The position numbers were made by a program, and so were the translations under genes. Below, piece by piece: positions 1 through 11,668 of a DNA stretch of 64,000 bases. Below the pieces are notes generated by a model that did no database searches, was not told the origin of the DNA, and was given only the letters and a program-made list of their open reading frames with translations. Every line of letters starts with the position of its first letter. Position 1 is the stretch's first letter. Source of the stretch: Closterium sp. Naga37s-1 (Eukaryota > Streptophyta > Zygnematophyceae > Desmidiales > Closteriaceae). The DNA lies in contig CANJKZ010001040.1 of assembly GCA_947471745.1 (NCBI GenBank), positions 62,001 to 126,000 of the forward strand, given 5' to 3'.

Positions 1-3000
1 TCCGTCTCCTCGAAAACCTGGGGCCCCGCATTCTCCAGTCCACGCAGTTGCGTCTCCACAGCCACCCATTCTCCATCCTCTAGTTCCTCTGCCTGCGCCA
101 CGGCAGGATTCTCTGCAGCACGTGGATGACGCCTCTGCATAGGGAGTGCACTCGCCGCACTCTCTAGTTCCTCCTCCACCCGTCCTCCCGCCTGTCTCTG
201 CTGATTCTCCCTGTGTCGCAATCCCTCAATTCCCCATCCCACCCCACGCCAGACCTGATCCTCCGCCATTCTCTCACCCTGGCACGTTCCACGCGCTTCA
301 CCCTCTCGCCTACCAGCTTGCCTTGACTGCTCGACCCTCCTACGGTCTCCCTCGCCGACCCTGTTCCGAGCTGTTTGATCATCACGCCGGCCACCTTCCC
401 GCTGCATCACCGGTCTCGCTTCGCCAGTTTTCAACCCCGGTAAACCAACATCCGCTGCCCGACCAACAGTCGTCCCCTGATGCCCCTCGGTTGGCCCGAC
501 GCCAACCACCACTTGCCGAGCTCCTTCCCCTACATCCCACCTCAACTGCATTTGAAAGACCCTCGCACCCCTATGGCCCTCGCTCGGGTGACGAGTTCCA
601 TCCCCACGCCGCTGCCCCCCAGCACCTTGTTCATTCAACCCAGCAACCTCTCTCTGCCTTTCGTGCCTCTGAGGAGCGCCCCCCATCCCACGCCGCTCAT
701 TATCCACCCGTCGATCACCCTGACGCTCCAGACCCTGATGCTCACCGGCATCCTCCGTCTGTCTTGCCAGTAGCCTTTCGCGCTCAAGCCTTTGAAGCTC
801 TTTCCTTCTGCGTTCACTTTCGGTTCTCTTCCGTTCCCGTTCCTGCCTCTGGCGCTTCTCCTCTTGTTCGCGCTCAGCCCTCTTCTCCCTCTTTCTCTCT
901 TCCTCGTCCCTCTTCCGCTACTCCTCCTTTTCGCGCTCCACCTTCTTCGCCTCCTCCCTCTTCCGCTCTTCATCCTCTCTCTGCCGCTTCTCCTCCAGTT
1001 CGCGCTCAGCCTTCCTCACCTCCTCCCTCTTCCGCTCTTCCTCGTCCCTCTGTCGCTTCTCCTCCTTTTCGCGCTCCACCCTCCTCGCCTCCTCCCTCTT
1101 CCGCTCTTCATCCTCCCTCTGTCGCTTCTCCTCCTTTTCGCGCTCCACCCTCCTCGCCTCTTCCCTCTTCCGCTCTTCATCCTCCCTCTGGCGCTTCTCC
1201 TCCTGTTCGCGCTCAGCCCTCTTCTCCCTCTTCCGCTCTTCCTCGTCCCTCTTCCGCTGCTCCTCCTTTTCGCGCTCCACCTTCTTCGCCTCTTCCCTCT
1301 TCCGCTCTTCATCCTCTCTCTGCCGCTTCTCCTCCAGTTCGCGCTCAGCCTTCCTCACCTCCTCCCTCTTCCGCTCTTCCTCGTCCCTCTGTCGCTTCTC
1401 CTCCCTTTCGCGCTCCACCCTCCTCGCCTCCTCCCTCTTCCGCTCTTCCTCCTCCCTCTGGCGCTTCTCCTCCTGTTCGCGCTCAGCCTTCTCCTCCTCC
1501 CTCTCCCGCTCTTCCTCGTCCTTCTGCCGCTTCTCCTCCTATTCGCGCGCCAACTTTTTCTCCTCCCTCTTCCGCTCTTCCTCGTCCCTCTGTCGCTTCT
1601 CCTCCTTTTCGCGCTCCACCCTGCTCGCCTCCTCCCTCTGCCGCTCTTCATCCTCTCTCTGGCGCTTCTCCTCCTGTTCGCGCTCAGCCTTCTTCTCCTC
1701 CCTCTTCCGCTCTTCCTCCTCCCTCTGTCGCTTCTCCTCCTGTTCGCGCTCAGCCTTCTTCTCCTCCTCCCTCTTCCGCTCTTCCTCCTTCTGCCGCTTC
1801 TCCTCCTGTTCGCGCTCAGCCTTCTCCTCCTCCCTCTTCCGCTCTTCCTCCTTCCTCTGTCGCTTATCCTCCTGTTCGCGCTCAGCCTTCTTCTCCTCCT
1901 CCCTCTTCCGCTCTTCCTCCTTCTGCCGCTTCTCCTCCTGTTCGCGCTCAGCCTTCTCCTCCTCCCTCTTCCGCTCTTCCTCCTCCCTCTGCCGCTTCTC
2001 CTCCACTTTCCTCTCTTCCTCCCTCTCATTTTCTTCCTCCCTCTTCCGCTCCCGTTCCTCCCTCTCCCTGTCCCCCTCCATCGCACGCTCCTCTCGCTCC
2101 TCGTCCTCGAGCCTCATACGCTTCTGTTCCACCCTCTGATTCGCCTCTTCCCCCTCGCGTGCTTCCCGCCCCTGATCATACCTCCTCTTTGTTCTTGCCT
2201 CCCGCCTCTGATACACCACCCTATTCTCGCGTTCCGCTCTCTGAACCTCTGCATCCAATTCGCCTACGACATTCGGACTCCCTTGCCTCATGTCCATACC
2301 CTGCCCCTGCTCCTGTTCATCATTCTCGACCGGGCGGTGCACTGCCTCAAAACCCATTGCTAACTCCTCCATCCTCTCCCCCTCCCCCCTCTGTTGTAGG
2401 GCCTCCGATCCGCGACGCTCGGTCTTATCCTCTGGTGCCCTCTGCTGCGCCTCCCTCATTCCACGCAAGATCTCGCGCGCACTCCTCCTCTGGAAAGGTG
2501 GTTCCTCTCTATCCATCATCTGACGCTCCCCATCCGTTACGCTCTGATGCTCGTTGGCCAGACCTATTCGTGCGCCCTCAGCAAGCATGGCCCCCAACGC
2601 GACTATTTCCGCGTCAATAACGGGCGGGGCACCCGTGTCCTCAGCAGCGTCCCCAACGTGCCCCAGGTTGTCCACCTCTCCCGCACTCTCCTCATCACCA
2701 GCCGCCAGTTTGTCAAAATACTCAGCGCAGCTGGTCACTATGTCCCGGAATATATCCTCTCGCCGATAGTGTGGTTTTCCAAGAACCCTAAATTTATCGT
2801 CTCGATCATGCTGTAAGAGAATCGAGTCAAAATGATCGAGCAACTTACGCCACTGGTACGCTACATGAGAACCGCTCCCGACCTCCCTCGAGGAGACCAT
2901 TGAAGTCAACTTCTGCATGAAAATGAAGTGAGCAGGTTAGCACTTGTCCTGTTTGGAGTTCCGAAAAAAATATATAAGTTTGCACCGTAAACTTACTCCC

Positions 3001-3380
3001 GCACTGTCGAGCCTCCACCCGCTCGTAATCCGTCTCCTGATGTCGCGGAATGTTTCCTGCTCCCCCGAGTCTAGGATTGTTTCTCCTCTAGAATACTCCG
3101 TCAAGAGCTGCACCTCCAGCCATCTGTTCAACATGTGATTCTCCGACAAAATTAAGTTCTGCTCTGCCGGAGCGTCATCAAGCACATGTGATGAGCGACA
3201 GTAGCTAAATCTTACTTGACAACTTGTAGGGCGAGGTCGCCGTGCTTGTGTGCTGGAGAAGTCGACTTGGGGTCGTAATGCAGAGGACGCGTCGCAACCG
3301 GAAGATTCGGGTGGTCGGCCAGACTGTCGGGCCGGACAAGCAAGAAAAGGCTACAGCGCGCTCCAGGTTCGGCAATCATG
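1..3380 (-). CDS. Glu/Arg/Lys-rich coiled-coil protein, partial, with three in-frame UAG codons
   Basis: One minus-strand frame stays open from about 3380 to the left window edge, apart from TAG codons at 3351-3353, 1539-1541 and 918-920. An 84-bp intron (2913-2996; donor GTAAGT, branch-like CTAAC, acceptor TGCAG) joins two exons in phase 0. The N-terminal part, before and after this intron, has the pattern W-x-L-D-S-A-G then Y-Q-W-R-K-L-L, which loosely resembles a trihelix/Myb-SANT DNA-binding fold (inference, weak). From about 2100 down to 830 it consists of repeats such as AEREQEEKRQREEEERKREE, predicting a long charged coiled coil. The remainder is Arg/Gly/Gln-rich. At 1539 and 918 repeat alignment shows CAG to TAG, a lost glutamine. 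It could be a pseudogene, a gene read through at UAG, or a decayed allele. Exons upstream of 3380 are unresolved. I do not recognise the family. Confidence 0.6.
830..2090 (-). repeat. degenerate ~69-75 bp coding repeats (charged coiled coil)
   Basis: Units of about 23-25 codons (core EEKRQREEEERKREE) recur roughly 16 times. Because the unit is purine-rich on the minus strand, long open frames also appear on the plus strand (Pro/Ser/Ala-rich at 146-2620 and Leu-rich at 792-2363); I treat those as shadows. Confidence 0.7.
2913..2996 (-). other. spliceosomal intron in coiled-coil gene
   Basis: Reading the minus strand, the intron starts GTAAGT (2996-2991) and ends with a pyrimidine-rich stretch and TGCAG (2913), with a CTAAC branch-like motif about 25 bases before the acceptor. 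Removing it joins two open frames in phase 0. Confidence 0.75.
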
Positions 3381-4262
3381 CTGCATGGGGTGGTGGGGCG
3401 AAAGGTTAGCCAGCGCGTAAAAGCTCAAAACATCGAACAGCACATGTATTTCCCGAGCAGTAAATATTGACACCAAAACCTGTAAAATTCGAGCTCACCG
3501 CGACTAGAGCGGGAAGACGGCGAGTTGCTTGCCAAGCACACCATCGAGTCTGCCTGGACCCATGGGTTCGAAAGGTTGTTTCGCCCGGGCCTCGTTGACC
3601 TTACTCATGGGGATGATTACAACTCTCGAAAGCTGCTCCGCGGTCAGCTTCTCCCTTGCAATCATCCTGCAAGAGACAACACACGGAGCATTCTGAGAAC
3701 AGGCCAGCGCTACACAACACATCCGCATTCGCGGAACTCTTTCTAAAAACAGAGATCGAAACGCCCTTCGAAAACCGATTGCCTCCGTTGAGCAGAGCGT
3801 TGGAAACCAGTTCTCGGAATATGGGTAAGACGTTGGAGCGCCCATAGCGTTTTTTGCTCGATCGCTACTTGTACTCTACACGTGACAGTCTGTAAATCTC
3901 GAAAATTAACATCACTGGCCGAGCTTCACGCCTACGAGGGCATCTTACACCATAGCAAAGTTGAGCATATTCTCGGTCCATTCCCCACGCTTGTGTCGCA
4001 TGTTCTCAAACTCCAAACAAGAGAGGCGCACACGCAAGCCAGCAGCCTCTACTTCTATCGAAGGCTCCATTGACTAAGTGGAGGAAGCAGAGAGGCTGCG
4101 ATGAAAGGAAGAAGCTGGACAAAAACTGAAAGAGAAGAAACCAAATGAGAAAATGACCTCCGTTGGGCATTTATACCCGCCCCCCCTCCGACCTGAGCCT
4201 AAACTTTGAGGTCGTGTTCAACTATTTGACCTTACAAGGTTGTGGCGACAAAAATGTTGCAC
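3381..4262. other. upstream region of the coiled-coil gene; exons not resolved
   Basis: A minus-strand splice-acceptor-like TTGCAG near 3669 is followed by a short open segment to 3504, and a CATGCAG acceptor precedes the open frame at 3380. These suggest one or two further 5' exons, but no phase-consistent chain without stops could be built. A pyrimidine-rich tract near 4190 precedes the copia insertion. No other gene was recognised. Confidence 0.3.
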
Positions 4263-4267
4263 GTAAC
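4263..4267. repeat. target-site duplication of element A, left copy (GTAAC)
   Basis: GTAAC directly precedes the 5' LTR of element A and recurs directly after its 3' LTR at 18137-18141. A 5-bp duplication is typical of Ty1/copia integration. Confidence 0.85.
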
Positions 4268-4391
4268 TGTCAAACTTATATGCTATAGTCTATCTAGGCT
4301 GTAGTGGGGTAAACACTAAGGGGTATGGTTTCCTAGGGTTTCATACTTGTACCCTTCACATTCCTTAGTCAATCATTCCTCATTCTTCACA
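4268..4391 (+). repeat. 5' LTR of element A
   Basis: Starts TGTCAAACTT and ends TTCTTCACA; matches 18013-18136 except for about three substitutions. It is followed at 4392 by TGGTATAGAGC, resembling the initiator-Met tRNA primer-binding site of copia elements. Confidence 0.9.
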
Positions 4392-4479
4392 TGGTATAGA
4401 GCGGGTTCCCTAGTGGGACCGTTTCTTCCAAGGGCCCACCTTCGAAAGTTTTTTTTTAAGCCTGCCCTACACGCGCTTC

Positions 4480-4736
4480 GCGTCCTGCCCGAAAATTTCG
4501 CGGCCCCTTAGTGGCCTGCCCCTTAACGGCCCCTTAGTGGCCCCTTCGCGGCCCCCTTAGCGGCCCCCTTTGCGGCCCCTTCACGGCCCCTTCGCGGCCC
4601 CTTAGCGGCCCCTTCGCTGCCCCTTAGCGGCCCCCTTTGCGGCCCCTTAGCGGCCCCCTTCGCGGCCCCTTCGCTGCCCCTTAGCGGCGCCCTTCGCGGC
4701 CCCTTCGCGGCCCCTTCGCGGCCCCTTAGCGGCCCC
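4480..4736 (+). repeat. GC-rich leader array of element A, left part
   Basis: About 20 degenerate copies of an 11-12 bp unit (GCGGCCCCTTAG / GCGGCCCCTTCG). The array resumes at 11795, on the other side of element B, so it is the untranslated leader of A cut in two by B. Confidence 0.8.
4732..4736. repeat. target-site duplication of element B, left copy (GCCCC)
   Basis: GCCCC abuts the left LTR of B and recurs at 11795-11799 right after its other LTR. Confidence 0.8.
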
Positions 4737-4862
4737 TATCAGAAACAAGAAGTGATGAACTAGAAACATGTGGGAGTACAAGTATGAAACCCTAGAGAAA
4801 TGTACCCCCTAAAGGCTAACCCACTGTAGCCTACACAGCAGTAACATATATAATGTTTGACA
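4737..4862 (-). repeat. 3' LTR of element B
   Basis: 126 bp, identical by eye to 11669-11794. Minus-strand polypurine tract CTATGGGGGTG lies just inside it (about 4863-4875). Confidence 0.92.
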
Positions 4863-5098
4863 CACCCCCATAGGCTAAGTGGGGGAGAGCAAGGGGTCAC
4901 AGGACCAGTCAAGAAAGACAAAGCAAGCTCAGGGTGGATCACAACGTCACCACACACTCTGAGCACAAGCAAAGGGCCACAAGGCCAGTTCACGTGCAGA
5001 GGCATATATGCAACACAAACAATACAGTGATCTCGACCTAGCAAAGCAAACAAGCAGACATATATATGTATATATAGAGATCAAAGTACAGGCAAACC

Positions 5099-8000
5099 CT
5101 ACAGCAAGTGAGGAAAAGTGGGCACAAGCCCCAGCATAGTGCAGAAGCGCTGATGATCACCAGACTGAAGTGCCTTGGTGAATATATCAGCGGTGTTGGT
5201 CTGAGTGGCCACGTAACGCAGACGAAGCTGACCACGCTGCTGCAGCTCTCGAGCCAGGAAGTAACGCAGAGCGATGTGCTTCGTTCTGTGCTCCAGTCTG
5301 TGCTCCTCACACAAGGCAATGGCAGCCTTGTTGTCGACGTACATCACTGGAGGAGAACTAGGCCGCTCTCCCAAGTCGGTCAGCAGGTAGGTCAGCCAGC
5401 GTAGCTCCTGTGCAGCCATGGCTGTGGCGTAGATCTCAGCCTCACAACTGGAGCTGAGAACTGAAGACGAGCGAGTAGAACGCCAAGAAACTGAACCAGA
5501 GCCAAGGCTGAAGGTGTAACCCTGTGACGACCGCTGAGTAGCCTGGTCGTCAACCTAAGAAGCGTCTGAGTGCCCAGTGAGAACAACTGAGCGCCTCCCT
5601 CCAAGCACGAGCCCCATGCCTGACGTACTGCACAAGTAGCGCAGTACCCTCTTAGCAGCATCCATGTGCACCTTTCGGTGCCGACCAGGAGCCACGTAGC
5701 GAGCCAGAAGGCCAAGAGGGTACGCGAGGTCAGGACAAGTGCAAGTCATCAGGTACATGAGGCAACCAACTAGCTCTGGGTAAGGACCACTCGGCTCTAC
5801 GGACTCGTCCGAAGGTGGAGCTGAGAGCGAGTGACCTGTAGCCAGAGGAGTGGCCTGTGCCGAGGACCAGGTGAAGCCGAAGCGCTGAAGGACCTGCTGC
5901 ACCATGTGTGACTGAGTCAGTGTGATGGTGCGGCGTGCTCTGTCCCGGGTGATCCGCAAGCCAAGATAGCTTGTCAGCTCACCCAGGTCTGTGCACGTGT
6001 GTCTCTTCTGCAGCTCCGACTTCACGTGGGCGAGAGCCTCAGTGTCAGCAGTGGCAAAGACCAAGTCGTCGACGTACACGAGGATGTAGAACGGCGGCAG
6101 TGAAGTGTCGGTGCGCAGAAACAGCGACGGGTCAGCAGTAGAAGGCGCGAACCCAAGAGCCGCAAGTGTAGTCCTCAGTGTGTCGTGCCACTCACGTGGC
6201 GCCTGGCGGAGACCGTAGACCGGCCGCCGGAGGCTCCACTGGGTACCAGGAGGAAACGACCCAGTGAAGCCAGGAGGGCGGCGCAGCCAGATCTCCTCGT
6301 GCAGGCTGCCCTACAAGAAAGCTGTGCTGAAGTCAAGAGAGTGAAGCTCGTAGTCACGCTGAGCGACAACGTGCAGTAGCACCCGAAGAGTGGTCATCTT
6401 CGGGGTGGGGGAGAAGGTCTGAAAGAAGTCTACTCCCTCTCACTGACTGAAGCCTCGAGCAACGTAACGAGCCTTGAAGACAGGTGGAGAACCTGGCGGC
6501 CGCTTCACCCTGAAAATCCACATGCCACTGACGATGTTCGCCCCAGGAGGGGGAACCTCGTCGACGTAAGTGCCAGTGGACTTCCAGGATGCCATCTCTG
6601 CATCCATGGCTGTCTGCCACTGAGAGGAGTACTCACCCGCGATCGCCTCAGCGTAAGAGCGCGGGGTCGGGATGTCTGGAGCATCCGGGTCTCCCTCAGG
6701 TGCAATCAGCATGGATACGAGATGAGGTACAGCGGCGGCAAAGCACTGGAACTCCTCCTGCCCGTCCTCAAGGACGTCCGTGCCAAGAGCACACTCACCC
6801 CCGACGGACGGAAGACAGACAGACTCAGACTCAGCAACAAGGCTCGCAGCGTAGTCTAGACGTCAGTGAGCAGCAAAGTCGACAAGCTCAGCAACCCAGG
6901 CAGACGCAGCAGCTGACTCAAAGGAAGGGTCGGTGACAACTGTGGCCAGGAGACGCGTGAGAGTAGGACTAGCAGCACGAAGAGAGTCAGACTCCGGGTT
7001 AGCAAGGGCAGGAAGGGAGGACGCAGGAGGAGAAGGCAGAGGGACACGCTGTGGAGCAGTGGAAAGACGAAGCGACATCTGGTGAGTGTCGGGGACAGCA
7101 GGAGGACGCTGACGCGGGACACGACGACCAGTGCGAGTAGCACGAACAGGTGACGCAGAACGAGACTCAGGCGACACAGGACGAGACTCAAGCTCACGAT
7201 GCTCCGTAAGACCTCCTGTCGAACCAGTGTAGGGAGAAGGACCAGGAAGTGGCGAGGCAGGCGGTAACTGTGACTGCGACTGGACAGGTGGAGGACACTC
7301 TAAGGAGGGAGCAGGACAAGGAGGAGGCGGCTGACCAAGAACCTGCTGAAGGAGCGGAACGAAGTACGGCCGCGGCCGTGAAGTGCCCCCAGAACCAGCA
7401 GAGACAGCACCAGAACCCCCAGCAGCAGCTCCAACTCCCGCAGCACCACGAGCAGCTCCAGTAGTGTCAACTCCAGTACCTCCAGTAGCACCAGCTCCTG
7501 CAGCACCACCAGCCCCAGGACCAGGAGCACCACCAGTAGCTCCAGCAGCTCCAGTAACTCCAGCAGCACCAGCAGCACCTCCAGTAGCTCCAGGACCTCC
7601 AGCAGCACCAGCAGCACCTCCAGTAGGACCAGTACTAGCAGCACCTCGAGCAGCTCCAGTACCTCCAAAACTAGGAGCTCCACTCCGGAGGCTGCAGCGT
7701 CGAGCGTACCACTCACGTAGCCGCTGAGGGGAGGGAGGCTCCGGCCGCGACACAGTACCCGCAGCACCACCAGCCCCAACTCCGGCAGAACCCCCAGCTC
7801 CAGTAGCCCCACGCCGGAGGCCGTAACGCTGAGAGTACCACTCACGCAGCTGCTGTGAAGAGGGAGCGCCACCAGGCTCAGCACCCTCAGGCTCAGCACC
7901 CTCAGGCTCAGCACCCCTAGTCTCAGCACCCCCAGGCTCAGCACCCCTAGTCTCAGTACCCCTAGGCTCAGCACCCCCAGGCTCAGCACCCCTAGGCTCA

Positions 8001-8305
8001 GCACCCTCAGTCTCAGCACCCCTAGGCTCAGCACCCTCAGTCTCAGTACCCCCAGGCTCAGCACCCGCAGTCTCAGCACCTTCAGTCTCAGCACCCGTAG
8101 CCTTAGTACCCCCAGGCACAGCACCCCCATGCTCAGCACCCCCAGTCTCAGCACCCCCAGGCTCAGCACCCCTCTTAGGACCAGAGTCAACAGCTACCTC
8201 GACAGGCTCGACTGCGTCTACCTGGGAAACACCTGAGGGAGCAGGACCCTGGGGAGGGAGGGGGTCTACCGAAGGAGCACCTGGGGTGAGGAAGAGAGGC
8301 GGGGG
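5099..8305 (-). pseudogene. element B pol: linker, reverse transcriptase and RNase H
   Basis: A single minus-strand frame covers the low-complexity linker (about 8260-7000, with runs of G-A-E-P-G and two L-R-E-W-Y motifs), copia RT (about 6860-5800; D-E-V-P-P-P-G-A-N, then Y-V-D-D at ~6075) and RNase H (about 5620-5099; T-G-H-S-D-A-S, V-D-N-K-A-A, K-H-I-A-L-R-Y). The frame is interrupted by TGA at 6863 and 6440, TAG at 6311-6313 (CAG in relatives) and TAG at 5555-5557 (TGG in relatives). It ends TAG at 5099. It enters from integrase through a frameshift in a homopolymer near 8305. Catalytic residues are otherwise kept, so decay looks recent. Confidence 0.85.
7000..8190 (-). repeat. low-complexity integrase-RT linker of element B
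   Basis: 7866-8180 carries a 15/30-bp array coding for repeated Gly-Ala-Glu-Pro-Gly, and 7400-7680 a Gly/Ala/Thr array. Two L-R-E-W-Y motifs (about 7832-7858 and 7703-7732) punctuate it. Confidence 0.7.
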
Positions 8306-9727
8306 GGGGGAGCGGAGCAGTGCGGTAGGGGAACAGACGGTAAAAGGGTACCGACTCGTCAAAAGTGACGTCATGAGAGGGGAAGACACGGCGCGAGGTG
8401 GGGTGGTAAAACTGCCAACCAGGCGCGTCGGGGACAAAGCCAAGGAAGACACAGGGCACATCGCGGGCGGAGAGCTTGTCCGCAGTGGTATCGCGGACAA
8501 AGGCACGAGCACCCCAGACCCGGAAACGCGACGCATCGCCAACCTGCCCCGTCCACAGCAGTGTGGTCGAGGTCTCTGGAGCAGAGACACGGGGCCAGAG
8601 GTTGAGCTGATGCACAGCGTACCGGACTGCAAACGGCCATAGGAAATGGGGGGCAGCCGCATGGATCAAGGAGGTACGAGCTATCTCCATGACTAAGCCA
8701 ATGCGGTGCTCAGCAACCCCATTCTGCTGTGGAGAGGCCGGAAGCGTGAACGTCTGGCGGATGCCGTGCTCCGCACAGTAGGCTGCCAAGAGGTCGGAGG
8801 AAAACTCACCACCTCGGTCAGAGTGCAGACGCAGGACGGGAAAGTCCGACTGGAACCGCTCGCGGAGCTGGAGACGAGCAGCACGGATCCAAGGGATCAG
8901 AACATCAGGGACCTCACTTGGTGCGCAAGGGGAAGACCGTGGTGTAGCGCGTGTAGTCGTCGACAACCAGCAGGAAGTACCGCTCGTGGCCCTGTCCACG
9001 GACGCGGGCTGGGCCCCACACGTCCAGGTGGAGAGTCTGCAGGGGCACCTCTGTGGGAGGGAACGAGGAGGAGTGAGGAGCAGCGCGCTGCCGCCCCTCG
9101 ACACAGGGAAGGCAGGGAGGAGCAGGCGAGGGTGGGAGGGGAGGGAGAACCCTGGGAAGACCAGAGACAAGGTACCGGGAGTGCATGCCGCGAAGACGCT
9201 GCACTGACGGGTGACCAAGGCGGTGGTGCCAGAGGACAGTCTGGTGTGACAGGGAGCGACACGAGCAGGGGGCCGACAGCTGACCTGACGCAGACGCAGA
9301 CGCAGCTACCTGAGGGGACTCAGTGGTCAGTGTGTACAAGTCCGACCCCGGCTGCCTAGTGAAGGTATCCAGGTGGCGACCCGTCCGAGCACACGTACAG
9401 TGAGTCACACGCTCATAGGCAGGGGTGAACTGGTGAACACCCCCGTCCTGTAGAGCAGAGCCTGCCACCAAGTTCGTAGAGAACGAGGGGAGGCAAAGAC
9501 CTGACAGAGTGCCGGACGGGACCGCAGGACAAAGGAGGACAGTGGAGGAGGTCGCAAGGACTGGGCCCCCAGAGGGGTCAGCGAGGGAGACAGCCACTGG
9601 CCGAGCTAGCTGCTCAAGGGCAGTGCGGTCACGGAAGAAACAGCGGGAAGCACCCGAGTCCAGTGTGAAAGTGTGCAGTGCCGCAGTAGACGCAGTACCA
9701 GCAAGCGCAGACGCACGAGCACCTGGG
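8290..9727 (-). pseudogene. element B protease, GAG-pre-integrase and integrase
   Basis: Protease begins with F-T-L-D-S-G-A-S near 9670-9646, the aspartic protease active site D-S-G. It is followed by a pre-integrase zinc region (W-H-H-R-L-G-H-P-S, then C-L-P-C) and integrase with H-L-D-V-W-G-P, L-H-S-D-R-G-G-E-F and Q-Q-N-G, so the D,D,E core is present. A 2-base loss near 8916 shifts the frame in the middle of integrase, and a second shift occurs in a homopolymer near 8305. Upstream the Gag frame runs out near 9730. The protein cannot be made as one chain. Confidence 0.82.
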
Positions 9728-11219
9728 GAGCAGACTCACTAGCACCAAGGGCAGCAGCCTCACCAGGACCTAGGGCAGCAGACGCACGAGCTCCTAGAGC
9801 AGCTGTCTCACTGGTCCCAATGCCCGGGTCGGGCGGTACACTCAGGTAACAGTCACCCTCAACACTAATAGTCAATGCATACATGGCACCAAGGATAGCA
9901 TCAAAGTCAAGAGCAAAGATATCAATGTTCTTCCTAAGCAGATCAGCCCAGCGGGGCAGCTCAGTGGCGTCAGGAAACTGCTCACGCCAGGCGTCGTCGA
10001 GACGAAAGAAGCAGCGCTGCGCCGTGTGGAACCTCCCACAGGTCTGGCCAGTGCGATCACCTGTGCGGATGACGTACGGGCAGGTACCTCCACCCCCAGA
10101 CCCCCCACGCTAAGAGTACCACTCACGGAGCTGCTGGGGCGAGGGAGTCTCGCCGGGACGCTGCTGCTGCTGCCTCTGGCCACCGCCGAACCCCCCACGC
10201 TGCACCGCTCCACCGCGCCCGCCACCAGCTCCACCGCCGCCACCACTGCCTCCACCACCCCCACCACCCCCACCACCGCCACCGCCCCCTGCTCCGCCAC
10301 TGACCCCCCCACCACCCGCGCCACTCCCACCGCCGCCACCACCCCCGGCCCCCCCACCCCCTCCACCGCCGCCGCCACCGCCGCCACCTCCGCCACCCCT
10401 GCCCCCCTTGCCCCTGCCGCCCTTGCGCCTCCCACTAGGAGCAGACGCAGCCCCGACCCCCTTAGCACCGAGGTAGTCGACAGCAGCAGCAGATGCAATG
10501 GAGGGGAGGAGGGGGGAGGGGGAGCACCCCTCAAAGAAGGGAGAGCGGGGGTCGCCACGAGAGGCACCTACAGCTACAATGCTCTTCTCAGCTGCTAGGA
10601 GTTCCTTCTCGAGCAGGTCGACAGTGAGGTCGGTGGGGGAGAGGGCGAGGAAGTGGTCCCTGACAGTGCGAAGGGAGTCAGGGAGGCGGGTGACTAGGTG
10701 GTACAGTGTGAGGTACATCGGGGGAGGGTTCTTGGCTAGGAAATCGGGGGGAAGCGCGGCACGGTAGCGGAGATCACTAGTACGGAGGTGAGTGATGAGG
10801 TCAGCTACAGTGGCAAAGGCAGACAGATCGGGGAAGAGGTAGGGCAGTGAGAGACGGCCTATCGCAGCAGTGGCAGGGGAGGAGTAGCGCGCAACTACAG
10901 CATCGTACAGCTCCTTAGCGGTCTTATGCTGGCCGAAGTGTTCGCACTCATCTAACGGCAGGTGGCTGCGAACGGCTAGGCGAGCGTGAGCATCACGGGT
11001 CTGCCACTGTGAGCGAGCAGTGCTGTCAGCAGTAGTGGCAGGTGCGGGAGCGGCACCTGACGTGTGGTCATACAGGGAGACATCGTCCTTGGCAGTGATC
11101 TGGAGGAACAGGTGCAGGTCATCTAACCAAACCTCAAACTTAATCGGGCGGCCCTCAGCATCAAAAGTGAGAACAGTAGGACTGGCCATAGTGGCAGTAG
11201 CAGTAGTGCTACACGGCAC
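9606..11219 (-). pseudogene. element B Gag (capsid-like region, Gly tract, extended zinc knuckle)
   Basis: The likely start is ATG-Ala-Ser-Pro near 11189, because relatives begin M-A-T/S-P. An N-terminal helical region (about residues 1-230) resembles copia Gag. It is followed by a tract of over 50 glycines, then P-S-P-Q-Q-L-R-E-W-Y, then a TAG at 10110-10112. The same frame continues through an extended zinc knuckle (about 10083-10012; C-x13-C-x3-H-x4-C) and the M-Y-A-L-T region to about 9730, where it shifts. No classical C-x2-C-x4-H-x4-C knuckle is visible. Confidence 0.82.
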
Positions 11220-11668
11220 GGCGCGACGGTGGGCGTGCGCGTGGGCGGCTGTAGCGGGCGGGCCGCGGCTGTGTGTGGGCCTGAATCGCGCGCGGACGGC
11301 GGCCTATAGGGGCGACGCGGCGGCCTACGGGCGGGGCTGCGACGCTCTGGACGGCCGGGACGGCCGGTCGACGGGCGGCTAGCGGGTTGCTCGTGGGCGG
11401 CGCTGGTCGCGCGGGCGGCTAACGGTCGGCGCGCGCGCAGAAAAGGCCGCGCGCGGGCTGCTAGCGGGCTACGCGCGCTAAAAAAAAAGGCCGCGCGCGG
11501 CACCAGCGAGCTGCGCACGGGCAGCAGGAGAAGGAGAGGCGCACGAGGGCGCAATAGGAGAGAGGCGCTCGAGGGCGCTACGTCATTAAGGCGCTCGAGG
11601 GCGCTTCTAGCGGAAAGGTGGGCCCTTAGGTAAGCGATCCTAGGTCTAAACCTACACTCTTAATACCA

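Noticed and set aside
146..2620. 824-codon plus-strand open frame rich in Pro/Ser/Ala
   Set aside because: It is the complement of the charged coiled-coil repeats; the minus frame has an intron with good splice sites and non-repetitive flanks, the plus frame has neither.
7300..8190. 296-codon Leu/Val-rich minus frame overlapping element B
   Set aside because: A frame-shifted reading of the Gly/Ala/Glu linker; the same occurs in elements A and D.
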